Of a stretch of 64,000 nt of DNA, positions 48,942 through 61,100 are shown piece by piece. Position numbers and translations under genes: made by a program. Positions within the stretch are counted from its first letter, which is position 1. Each line of letters begins with the position of its first letter. The stretch comes from Tritrichomonas foetus (taxonomy: Eukaryota; Parabasalia; Tritrichomonadida; Tritrichomonadidae), in contig MLAK01000608.1 of assembly GCA_001839685.1 (NCBI GenBank), forward strand, positions 9,434 through 73,433, given 5' to 3'. The notes below the pieces were generated by a model. The model was not told where the DNA came from and made no database searches. It saw only the letters and a program-made list of their open reading frames with translations.

Positions 48942-51731
48942 TTATGTAATGGCTTGTTTGGTCAAAGGTGGTAAAGCTTTTCTCATTCCTCTGTGGAAAG
49001 TATTGTACATTTCTGTTTTATTTTGGTCATCAAGTGTTAATTCACGCACTTCTTCTTGCATTTGAATCATTTGCTTTTCGAACTTTTTTATAGATCTTTC
49101 TAAAACAGGACAAACTGAACATTGCCTATTTCCAAGGTTTACAATTTGCTCCTTTTTCTCGCTATTTATTGTGATTAAGTTCATACATTCATCATTCAAT
49201 TTTGATATTTCACCTGTTTGATATTTTCTTTGTTCTTCAACCTTCTTTTCATATTCTGTTTTAACATTATGTTCTTCGAGTGCAAAATTAGTTGATTGAA
49301 TATTAATATCGTTCAAAAGTCCAGCTTCAATTGCAGCCAATTTTTCGCTGTGTTCTTCTTCCTTCTTACGAAGTTCAACTGCAATTTGTTCTTTCAAACT
49401 ATTCACCATGTGTTCAGTTTCTTTTTGAAGACCTTCTGCCATTGCAGTATTTGAAGCTTCAACGACAAACAAATCATTTTGTGTGAACTCAATTGCTAAT
49501 TCAAGTTCATTTCTTAATTTTTCAATTTCATTCACCATCATTTCCGCTTTTCTTTGTTCTTGTTTAATTATTGGTTGATATTCCTTTTTCAATTTTTCTT
49601 GAATTTTTGTTTTTTCATTGGCGAGTTGATTTCGAAGTGTAGACAATTTATCTTCAGCTTGCTCTATTTGCCGTGTTCTTTTATGTAACTCTTTTTCATT
49701 TTCTTCAAACTGCCTTTCAAGATCAGCTATTTCTTTTTCTTTTTGAAGTAGCATATCTTTCATTTCTTTCAATTCTTCTTCATTTTTACCTCTTGATTCT
49801 TCAACAGCAGTTGCATAAAAAGCTGCGGCTGATGTCAATTTCTCTTTGAGTACAATAGTTTTTTGAACAGCTTCTTTAAATTCAATTTTTGTATTATCTA
49901 AAGCTTTTAAAGCATTGGCTTCTTCTTCTTTTAATAATTTGCAATCGACAAAAAATGCTTCACGCCATTTTTCTGTTTGTGCTTCTAAAAATCGAGAAGA
50001 TGTAAATCCACTGATTATAGTACTGGGTGATCTCTCCAACTCATTGAGTGAATCATTTGCTTCATTATATTTTGTTTGCAAAATAGCTTCATTATTTCTA
50101 GCAGAATTAATTTCTGCGATTATTTTATCTCTTTCTTGATTATGTTTTTGTTTCAGTTCACTCATTTGTGCTTTAATTCGTTCATTAACTTTCGCTTGAA
50201 ATTGCTCAGCAAGTCTTGCACTGAGTTGTGCTTCTTCTTCTTGATGCTTTAATTCAAGAAGTGTGAATTCACTTTGACCATCTGAACTTTTATTCAAAAT
50301 TTTTTGATTTTCTTGAAGAACATGATGAAGTTCCTGTCTTAGTGTGTCATATTTCATATCATAGTATTTTTGTTCTTTATCAGCTTTTTGTTGAATTTCT
50401 ACTAAATCTTGTTTATACCCATCAATGACGTTTTTTCTTTCTATTTCCCATTCGATTTTTCTATCTTCGATTTCTTTTTTTACATCATTTGTTTCTTGGA
50501 TAATTTTACTTACGACTTTTTTATGATTTTCATCGATATTTTTTAATCTTTCCTGATGAGATTCAGCTTTATTAGCCATCTTGTCTTTCAATGCTTTTTG
50601 ATCATTTTTTGACTGTTGTTCCAAAAAATCTAAACTTTCACGTAATTGAGCAATTTTGGCTTTATATTTTTCTTTCCTTTCTTTTGAAGGCCCTTCAATT
50701 TCTCCATTTCGTCTTTCAATGATATCTTTCAGCTTTTTTTCGAATTCTTCAATTGCTGCAGAATATTGTTCTTCATTGATTCTTTGAATATCTTGAATCA
50801 TAAGTTTATATTTATTTAATTGAGTTTCTGTTGATTCTAATGTAGAAAGAGCATTTTCTTTTGTAGATTGATATTCATGATCACCAATTTGGAATCTATT
50901 CATCAATTCTTCTTCCCTTTGACGCCATTGTTTTTCTAAATCTGGTGCAATTGCCTGCTGTTCAGCCAGTTTCTTATCAACTTGATTTTGAAGCTCATTT
51001 ATCTGTTGATCATCTTCGACTAAAGTTTCCATCATTTTCGCACGATGTTTTCTTAAAATTTCATTATTTTCATTCACAATGGCTGTTATATCGTCATGTG
51101 TTTTTTTGGTATTGGAATCAACTTCAGATTTTGCTTTTTCATAAGCTGATTCAGTCATTACCAAACTTTCTGTCTTTGATTGAAAAAGTTTCTCGTAATG
51201 CTGAATTAATCTGTTTGACTCATCATCAAGTCTTGAGTCGAAACTGCTCAAATTTTTTTCAACTTCTTTTTCATATGCTTCTAAAGATGCTTTATGATTT
51301 TCTGAAGCTTCTTTATAATCCTTTTCAAATTTTCTTTGTGCTTCAGCAATTTTGACTTCAATCACTGCATCAGAATTTTCAATGTTCATTTTGAAAATTG
51401 TCGATGTTTTGACAATTCTACTTGTCAAATCATCCAAAATTTGGTGGTAATGTTGGAAAGTCTTTTCAAACATCTTCATGATATTATTTTGATTGACTGT
51501 TTGGAAAATGGTTAAACGATGGTGGATCAAAGTTGTCAATTGTTTGTCTCCGCCTGCATCAAGCGGGGAATCTCCAAAAATTGAGCGGTATTTAACTATT
51601 ACATTATCCAAGACTGGAATCATCGCTCCAAGATGCGCAAGTTGTGCTGAATTTTCAGGAGCTGTGAGAGAATGAATAATTGATGATGTTTGCTCGACGA
51701 CCCTCTCTGCTTCTTCTTGGAGCTCCGTCAT
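48942..51731 (-). CDS. Long coiled-coil protein, probably cytoskeletal
   Basis: 929 residues from the ATG at 51731 (MTELQEEAERVV). An in-frame ATG at 51803 would add 24 residues, but that stretch is Tyr/Ser-rich and AT-rich like the spacer, so I prefer the inner start, which follows CCTC. Residues 1-110 are helical and globular-like. About 115-860 is nearly continuous coiled coil broken around 590-610 by a Pro/Ser-containing linker (RSPSTIISGFTSSRF). The C-terminus has CSVCPVLERSIKKFEKQM and a conserved-looking end LDDQNKTEMYNTFHRGMRKALPPL. No family recognised with certainty. Stop TAA. Confidence 0.8.
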   Translation of the reverse strand: MTELQEEAERVVEQTSSIIHSLTAPENSAQLAHLGAMIPVLDNVIVKYRSIFGDSPLDAGGDKQLTTLIHHRLTIFQTVNQNNIMKMFEKTFQHYHQILDDLTSRIVKTSTIFKMNIENSDAVIEVKIAEAQRKFEKDYKEASENHKASLEAYEKEVEKNLSSFDSRLDDESNRLIQHYEKLFQSKTESLVMTESAYEKAKSEVDSNTKKTHDDITAIVNENNEILRKHRAKMMETLVEDDQQINELQNQVDKKLAEQQAIAPDLEKQWRQREEELMNRFQIGDHEYQSTKENALSTLESTETQLNKYKLMIQDIQRINEEQYSAAIEEFEKKLKDIIERRNGEIEGPSKERKEKYKAKIAQLRESLDFLEQQSKNDQKALKDKMANKAESHQERLKNIDENHKKVVSKIIQETNDVKKEIEDRKIEWEIERKNVIDGYKQDLVEIQQKADKEQKYYDMKYDTLRQELHHVLQENQKILNKSSDGQSEFTLLELKHQEEEAQLSARLAEQFQAKVNERIKAQMSELKQKHNQERDKIIAEINSARNNEAILQTKYNEANDSLNELERSPSTIISGFTSSRFLEAQTEKWREAFFVDCKLLKEEEANALKALDNTKIEFKEAVQKTIVLKEKLTSAAAFYATAVEESRGKNEEELKEMKDMLLQKEKEIADLERQFEENEKELHKRTRQIEQAEDKLSTLRNQLANEKTKIQEKLKKEYQPIIKQEQRKAEMMVNEIEKLRNELELAIEFTQNDLFVVEASNTAMAEGLQKETEHMVNSLKEQIAVELRKKEEEHSEKLAAIEAGLLNDINIQSTNFALEEHNVKTEYEKKVEEQRKYQTGEISKLNDECMNLITINSEKKEQIVNLGNRQCSVCPVLERSIKKFEKQMIQMQEEVRELTLDDQNKTEMYNTFHRGMRKALPPLTKQAIT

Positions 51732-51803
51732 GAGGTTTCTTAAATTGGCGGAACTTTTTGAATAAAAATAATATAAATCTAACGAATTTTTTAACAATTT
51801 CAT

Positions 51804-52115
51804 TGAATTCTATAAATATATTTTCAATACTTAAATGGCTGATTCGATAAATCACGCAAACTTTTTTGAGGAAACCCAGCAATCGATTTATCGAAAGAAA
51901 ACCATCTAAAGTCTTATCCATTTCTGTTAAAATGTCTTAATGAGTACCTACATGTAATTACTGTGAAAACATGCGTTTGCATTCATTTCCAAATCGATTG
52001 AAGGCTTAAATACATCGTATAAAGATATTTTGAATGAACTTTTTCTCCATTTTTTGTAGTTATAAAAAATGGGGAAAAAAATAGAAAAGAAAAAATGTTT
52101 AAACAAATGTAATTT
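51804..52115. other. Intergenic region
   Basis: Spacer between the coiled-coil gene's 5' end and the 3' end of the talin-like gene. Nothing recognised. Confidence 0.4.
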
Positions 52116-55100
52116 TTATTGCATTGATGCAAGAACTTTTTCGTTAAATTCTAGAACAATTCTCGCACGTATAACTTTAGATTCAAGATCAAGTCTCTTG
52201 AGGAGTGTGTCTTTAGAAGGACCAGCTTTGACAGAATTGATTTTTCCTCCTTCTCTTTCCTTTCTTGCGTTCAATGCTGATTCCGCAGATTGTGCCAATG
52301 AATTTGCACCTTTACAAATTGTTGTTATTGCATCACGAAGAGCAGTCTCTTCAGGGGATGATGTCTTTGAACTTTTTGTGTATTGTGTTCCAAGTTCAAA
52401 AATAGTTTTCATTCTTTCAATAATCTTTGGTTCAATATCATTCTTGTAATTTGGATTTGTGATTTCTGAAGTTGCTTTTTCTATTTGAGTTAATTCTTTG
52501 GAAATATTTTGTGTGAATTTAAACAATGTTTCATGTGCTGGTGTGAGATTGTTTGTATGTCCACGTGAGTGGAGCATAACTTTATTTACTGCTGAAGAAA
52601 GTGCGATTGCAATTTCTAGCATTCTTAATGAATATTCACATGGTGTTGTTGATTCTAATTTACTAATCTTCTCTTTAGATTTGTCAAGAGTCGAAGTTAC
52701 TTGAATGAGTGGCTTAAGACATTCATCAAATTTAGTGAATATTGCACTTTTCATTCTACTTTCTTCATCTGCAATTTTTACAGCTTTCTTTGAAAGAGCT
52801 AATGCTGTGTCAATATTTTCGTTTATTTGTTTGTAAAGTATTTTGCCTTGTTTATCCCAATCACCTGATAAAACAAACTTTGCTCTTAAACCTTTGAGTA
52901 AAGAATCATATGACTTGGCAATGCCAACACAGAGTGTTGTAAGTTCACTTTGAATGCCTAAATTCATTGTTGTTGCGGAAATTCGCAAGATTTGTTTCAC
53001 AACATTATCAATATTATCATATAAAGAATTCATTGAATCAACAATTTGTGCATTTTTAGATGATTTATTATCAACTAAAGTAAAGAAAGCTGTTGCTTTA
53101 GTTTTATAAGTTGAAATAAATGTTTCCAAAGATCGAGAAGCATCACTGACTTTGAGTTTGTCAGTATCAGATGGAACACTTGGAACGTGATAAAATTTCT
53201 TGAGTTTTTCTGCACTTTCTAAATCAGGTTTCAGTTGAACTTTATCAGTAAACCTTTGAGAAACACTGATTGCTTTAGTTACATGATCAACTATATTAAT
53301 GAATCCATTGGTAAGATTGAAAATGGAATTAGGTGATTCAATCTTATTATTATCACTTGAAAGATTTTGGAATAGGTTTAATGATTCTTCGAGTTTGTTA
53401 ATCTCGGCTGTGAAATCTTCAGTGGCAGATTTATCGGTGTTTGTGGTGGATAACTCACATCCAACTTTCTTTAAGCTTGCGATTTGTTGCTGGAGCTTTG
53501 GAAGTTCACTTTTGGTGAATAATACAAATGTTTCTGGAATGAAACACGTTGCACGAGTCGAAACTGTTGCAGTCACCATTTGCACTGAATCGCATACACT
53601 CTTTAGGAAATCAAGTCGACATTTTTCTAATTTAGAAGGACTTGATTTGTTATCACTTATGTTTGCTTGATCCTCAGCAATATCAATCATAGAATTGAGC
53701 ATTCTAGCGAAGCTTCTAGTTGAACGCCTAATAGCTGTTGAGGAAATTGCGGTGGTCTTCACAATATCCATTGTCGCTCTCATAGCATTCAAAGAAGAAT
53801 TAATCATTGTTACATAATCAGTGTAGGCAGGAATTGTTGTTGCCTTTGTAAGATTAAAACTTTTAGCCATTGTTGATTGGCTTAAAGTAATAACTTTGAT
53901 AATATCTCCAATATTTGTTACTGTTGATTCTCTATCGCGTAAATGTACAGAATTAATGAGTCCATTTGTAGAATTTTCGAGATCAACTTTCGATTTGTTA
54001 ATGACAGGTGGAATATCACCTTGCTTGTTTAAGGAATTTAAGAAAGTGAATGGATTCTTAGTTTCTTTGTTAATGATTTGAACAAGTTGATCTCTAAAGG
54101 AAGATAAAATTTGTTGTTTGTTTGAATCAAGTGTGGAATGAGTGGTAAATTTCTCTTTTACAATTGGTGTGACTTTCTCTATTCCTGGAATTATGGACTT
54201 CAAGTATGAGTCATTTAATTTATAAATAGTTGCATGGACTGTGAGAGCTTTAAATACACAAATTTGATAATTTAGCGTATCTATATCATTTCTTTGAATT
54301 GCTGTTGCCATTCTAGCAAAGCATTCTATTGATCTTAAAAGCAAATCATCTGATGGTTTCGATGTAGCTGCATCGATGTTGCTTAAAGCTGAAAGCAAAG
54401 TAGTTAATTGAGTCTTAAATGATGCCGAATTTTCAGGGGTGGATTCAAGGCATGATAATTTTTGAATATTTTCTATTGAAGTTATTATTTCAATTGGCTC
54501 TTTAACAATCATTGAACGAATATTCAATGGAAATGTTGTCATTGATCTAGCCAATGAAGAGAGCAATTGTGGAATTATTTCGATTAAGTCTGGAATTCTC
54601 TTGGAATATGCAGTAGATTTTGATTTATATAAATCCTTTACAATTTCAAGGGCAGCTTGATTTTCCGCAATTAAAATTGAGAGACATTCTTCGATTGGAA
54701 TATGAATCATTGTTGGTAATATTGTTAAAATACCATTCAGTGATCCTGCAACTCTGTTTGCTCTCTGTTTCTCAGAAGGTATCTTGATTTCGGTAGTAGT
54801 ACTTCCAATTCCAGTATCTCTAATAATTTGCATGCTATTAAATAGTGATGGCAAACCATAGATTTCTTCATCAGGTGAAGATGAATCCGCTTTCACTAGT
54901 GAAAGTCCTAATGATTTTGGTGAAATAATTAGTGTGAGATTGTTTAGTAAACTTAACATTCTAGTAGTTATTTGTGGCTTTTGCACTTTGAAATAATTTG
55001 CAATTTCAGTTGTATTTACAGTATCAGTTGCTAATATGATTCTAAACGTATCTTGAATATTAACTATTTCATCAATGGTGAAAGGTTCATTTGTTGCAGA

Positions 55101-58100
55101 TTGAAAATCTTTGTTTGATGCAATAATTGTCTCGACATTTCCAAAAGCAGTGCGAATGTTTAATTGAAGGTTAAATAATTTCATTGCTAGTGAAAGTCGA
55201 CCTTTATTTTCTTCTAATAATTTTGATGACAAAGTAAGTTCGTTATGAAGAGGAGGTTTCGCGTTGGTAAATGTTGTTTTATCGGTTTGATATTGAGAAC
55301 CTAAAATACCGGTAAGTGAACTAAGAATATCTAAAATTGCATTTGAATCATTTAAATCGGCTGACGCCACAATAACTTGCCTTACTTGTTCAGAGTCAAG
55401 CATTTTAATCAGTGATTGAAGCATCACTTGTTGAGTCAAATAAGAAGAAGGTGATAATCTTCTAAGAATTGAATTCAATTTTTCACTTTCATTAATAACT
55501 TTGAATTGACTTGTAATCGATCCAATTTGATTTTCAATATCTCCTTTGTTATTCTCAAATAGCGAATTAAGATCAGTAGCACACATAGAGATAGTTGCAA
55601 CTTCTGGATACACTGTAGAATGGATAATCATCAGATTATTTACAAATTCTTTAGCAGCTTCACAAATAAATTTAATTTTGCATGTCTCAATTGCACTTTT
55701 CAGTTGTTCCAATGGTAAAACCATTTTTTCATTAGGTGAAGCAGAGGAAAATCCAATATCTGATTGACGTTGAATTAATGCAGCCATATCGAATAAATTC
55801 GATTCATTCTTTAATTCTTGAATAGTATCAAGATCAATCGATTGTGCTGATGTATGTGTTGCTGAAACAGTCAATAATGAATAGAGTTTCGGAATTTCAT
55901 CTTTTGGAATTTCCTTATCAATAAATTGATTGGTAAGAATTGGATTTGAGGAATTTTCCATGATTCTTGTTAAAATTGCTTTTGTTTGATTTAATTGATC
56001 TTGCGTGAATGTAGGAATTGACAATTTCTTAAGTTCTGGGAATTGGATTTCAAAATGAGACATAAGATATTTAATTTGATGAATCCTCCTCAAATTTAAG
56101 CAAGTAAAATCAGCAATTTCATGTTCATTGATGATTGATGAATCTTTTAATGGATTAAATCCATTTAATGGTTCTCCTGTGAAGCGCAATTGCTCACTTT
56201 GCTGAGTTTGCAGTGATGAAAATATTGTTGACATGATGATTCCTAAATTTGAATCATAACCTGAGATAATTTTTGGAGCTAAAGCCAAAAATGCTGACAC
56301 ACCCAAAATATTCTGCTCATCTTCAAGTTGCTTTTTGTTTAATGACTTTATCAATGAATCAATATTAATTAAGTCATATTCTTTTAATAAATTATTATGC
56401 TGTGCTTTCGTAGATTCTTTAGTAGCTTTAATATTCTTCACATTCTTGGGTAAAGAAGCTGCGTTGGAATTGAGCTTCAGTTGCCGTGATGCGATTTCAA
56501 GAAGAGTTTGAGCACAGCATACTCGATTGAAAATATTAAATGAAAAGTTTTGCCATTGTATTATATCAGATGGAGTTACATATGCTGACAACTTCAGAAT
56601 CTCAGTATCAGTTTTGATTAATTCTTGTTGTTGAAGATTGATTGAAGCCAATATTGCGGTATTTGAAGTTTCAAGATCCTTTTGTAACAATAAATTCTCA
56701 CCATACTCTGATGATAATAAGTTTAACATATGTTGAATAATCCTCTGTTGAAGAATAATATCTTCGGGCAACAGATTTTGTTGAAATGCATTAAGCATTT
56801 CTGGTGCATCTGATAATTGAACTTGTTTTATAACATTTTGTTGCTGCTCAAGCAATTGATGTGAAGTTATTGGCATCTTTAAAAATTGTCCACCTTCTAC
56901 AGTTTGAATAAACTTAAATATATCTGGGCTATTCACATTTAACTGCTGCATAATTGCAATCAATTGATTAATCAAAGATATCTGGGAAAATCCACGAGAC
57001 ACTCCAGAATGAAGATCATCGAATGATGCTGTTTCTGATGGGGAACCATTTGATTCTAAATATTTTAGGATTTCTTCGAATAACATTTTTCTTGAAGAAT
57101 TAGTAGATTGAGCAGCTGTTGCTGTTGGGAGTGAACACCTTTTCTGAACAATTGAATGAATTGCATGGGTCAAAACAACTTGTTGAACATAAATTTGTTC
57201 TGGTGAGAAACGTGATTGAACTTTTCTGAGATCAGAAGGTGAATTTAATGCTTCATATTGTTGTTGTAGAGACTGAATAGCAGAATCAATTGTATCAGTA
57301 GTAAGGTTTAGATATGGTAAGTTTCCTTTGATAGCAATTGTTTTAATAACATCTGGGAATTCTGCTATTTGTTGTTGTTGAAGTATTGAAAATCTTTGAG
57401 CGAGCATTAATCGTTGGATTTCCTCAAATGAACATTCACGTAAATGGACTGATGGTTGTGACGCAGATTCTATTGATTTTTCCAATGATTTAGATATATT
57501 TTTGATTGAATTGTCGTTAATAAAGCGCGTGGTATATGCTCCAACGAAGTTATTTAACTTTGATGGAACTGTGGTAATGTTTAGTGGTTTTCCATTTTGT
57601 CCTTTAATTTGAAGTGGTGTGAAATACTTTTGTGGTCCATTGGAAATGATATCTGACGAAGTACTCATAGTTTTCATTGATTGGAGTAATTTATCAAGAT
57701 ATGCAGCTATTGCTTGTGCAAATTTCAAGCAATCTTTATCATCAATTAAAGCAAATAATGATTGATATGATCCCGAAAACAATTGAATTTCATCGAAATC
57801 TGCGAATTCAATTGGCACAGCTTTAATAACTAGCGAGGAACAGCTACTAATAAGATTCAATAATTTATCACTATCAACCTTTAATTGGCTTACATTAAGA
57901 AGGGCCTCTTCAGATGATATTTCTTTGGAAAATCTATGCGCCGTAACTGAGGAAACTTGGGAATCTTTGAATGGCATCTTAAGTTCAACACCCTTTTCAA
58001 GTTTAGCAAGCACTAAAGAAAGTTTTGAGTTCAATGGCTGGAACAAATGGGGAATTAATATTGACTCAGAATCAATAGAATCTTGTATAGATTTCACTGT

Positions 58101-61100
58101 TGCGATAGAATTGAACAAGGATGCTGAAACTGTCAATCGAAGAGATTCATTAGAAAGGCCTTCGATTGGATTGGCCCATAATTTCAACACTGATTTAATT
58201 TTATCAAGTGCATCAGAATGATAAAGAATATCCTTTTTGCTATCTGAATCGCTCAGCTTGGTTTTTATTTGTGGCAAAATATCAGTTTGGAATTTTAAGA
58301 ATAATTGAGCCAATTTGGAGATTATTGTCATATCATATGAATACCCTCTTTCTTTAAATCGTAACAGTGACACTGCTTGTCTTATGAACTGTCTAGTTGT
58401 TGGAGGAAGTGAATGAGTTTTATCATTAATTGCAGCATTCTCGAGACTAATCGTAATCGAATCCATATTTGCCTGGAAATATGACATCATTGCTAAATCT
58501 GATTGGAATATCCAATTTGAATATTCTTTACCGCATCCCATTAATGGTTGAACAATAGATTTAATTTTATCAATTCCTGCAATTGACTGTAAAAGCAATT
58601 GCAAAGAATCATCAACTGTTCTCATAGCTTTAAAGTTGAAAACTGCGGTTGGGAGAGACTGACATTGCAAAAGTAGAGCAGTATCACTATGCTTAATCGC
58701 ATTTTCAAGTTTGACATAATTAAATCGTGTTTCATCATTAAACATAGTTGGATTTTGTTCTATTTGCTGCTGAAGGAATGGAAGTGATTTCGATAAAAAA
58801 TTAATTTGCATAGCAGCACAAATAGCACTATCAACAACTAATCTTGAGAGTAAATCTTCGATTAATTTTGGAGATGTACTTGTGGACACAATTGTTCTGA
58901 CAGAGCCACATGCTTCAGGTAGAATATGAGATTTCAGTGGGGAAATCTCAATCTTTGCAGCTCTTTCAACATATGCTGGAACTGAATCATGATGATCAAT
59001 GATCATTTCTAAGTTATCTGCAATATTATCAAAGAAATCATCTTTAATTTCTCCATCACGGTTACGAAGAATTTCAGAAGTCTGCTTACTAAGTTCTAAC
59101 AAAGCAGCATCTGTGAATATAGGCTTTTTACAAAGTAAGCAATCAGAAAATCTTACTCTCATTTGAGGTAATGATGTGTAGACTGAGCAGAGCTCAAATA
59201 TATCATTAACTCCATTCAGTAGTTTTTCGTGGTCTGGATTCTCTTGAAGATGAGGCAAAACAAGAGCTGATGTTTGATAAATCTGATCACATATTTGTTG
59301 TGTTCTTCTTGATTTGGCAGTTTTAATATCTCTTGAAGATAGTGCAAGAACATTGTTTAAGGAATTTAACTAATCTAACAAAAGTCGTATGCTTTTAACA
59401 CTGTCTTTTTTGATAACCGGATCAATTTCGAGTAATAACTTGTTCATTTGTGGTGTTACTAATGCTTTGAATTTTTCTGCAGTTTCTGCTGTAAGATGTG
59501 GACTTGAAAGTAGTCTAGTCATTATTGTTAAATTATCACCAAATAATTTAATATTTTTAACTATATTGGGATCTCCAATTATTGGTGCTATTAGTTCAGT
59601 CGATGTAACAACAAAAGGAATCCTTTCTTTTAATTGTTGCATAATAGTCAATTGTTTTGATTCTGGGATATTGGGCTTGAAATCATTCAAAGAAACCCAA
59701 CTTAATTGATTCTGTAGTTCTTGTATGAGGGCGAAGGCATATGGACGATCTCCGAGAGTCTTAGCTTCTATTAAGTCTTTGAAGAATTCTTGTAGTGATC
59801 CACATTGATTTCCAATTGCTTGAATACTTTCTATAAACTCGTCATCAGCTTCAATCTTCTTGAAATGATGTGGATTACTATAAATTCTCTTATTTCCAGG
59901 AAGTTGTCGAATACAGTTTACGGTTAAAATAGCAAGCTTGGCTAAATTACCTAATTTGGTAGCCAGTTCGATTTTTTGTTCCTTTGTTAAAACATCTCGA
60001 ACATTTAATGGCATTGATGATAATTTCTTCATCAAGTTTAACAACGCAACTTTAATAGCATTTGCCATTGAAATATCAAAATCTTTAGAATTAATGCATT
60101 CTGAAATGATAGTATTTGCTTCATTAATATCAACAAGCCAGCCATTAAATAAATTGGTCGCTTCTTTATTACTTTTCACATTTTGTGCTTTAAGGAAAGC
60201 ATTCAGAAGATTTGTGAAATCAAGTAGGCATGGTTGAAGTCCTTTCACTGTAGATTTAACAATTTCAAGAGTTGGTGGAGTGGACTTAAGTGCATTGGTG
60301 ATAGCATCATATAAATCACTCATGACCTTTCTATGTTGTGCATTTTTATTGAATTCTGGTATTGGAGAAATAAACGGTGTCAGTTTAATGAGACTCTTTT
60401 GAAGTTTTCCTGCAATTCTGTAGAAATCATTAGTTGGGTTCTTTTCGAGAGCTTTGAGATTTTCATAACTGGAATTAAGCGATTCATATGCATTTGTAAA
60501 TGCCTCAAGAACAGCTCCATCTTTTGTTACTGAATTCAACTTCGATAATGCAACAATAACTTGATTCATTTTATATGTTGCTTCAGCAAGTTTTTGGACA
60601 TCTTGTACTTTAGGTGGCAAATGGAAAGGTTCCATCTTAGCTTTTTTAAGAAGTTCTAATGTTTTGTCAGATTGCAGCATAAGCGCATTTAATAGCTGTT
60701 CTAATTGAAGATTAGAAGTAATATCTGATACTTTTCGTGCGGTTGGTTGCATTTTATCAATGAGCATGCGAAGTCTTGCAACAATATCATGAGCTAATAC
60801 AATTGAATCATCAGAAAATGGACGCTCTCTGATTTGAACACGTGTTAATACTTGCTGAAGATAATTATCTTTTAATTGTTTGAATAGTGTTTCGATTCTT
60901 TCCTTCAAATCTGGATCTGTTAATATCCTAGGATGGATACATATTTGACGAATCAAATTCATTACATTTCCTGTATCAACTTGAAGTTGTTGGAAATTAA
61001 TCAAATGGGGTAATTTAGAGATATCTTCTGTAGAATCAGGTTCATTAAGAGTCGATCTAACGTTAGTGATCAACCTTTCATAGAGAACTGGATATGTTTG

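Noticed and set aside
59370..59372. TAG recoded to an amino acid genome-wide
   Set aside because: TAG ends three intact genes in this window (15027, 27427 and 38689) at sensible C-termini.
59345..59420. A short intron removing the in-frame TAG of the talin-like gene
   Set aside because: No GTAYGT 5' site paired with a CTAA...CAG 3' site flanks the TAG on the minus strand.
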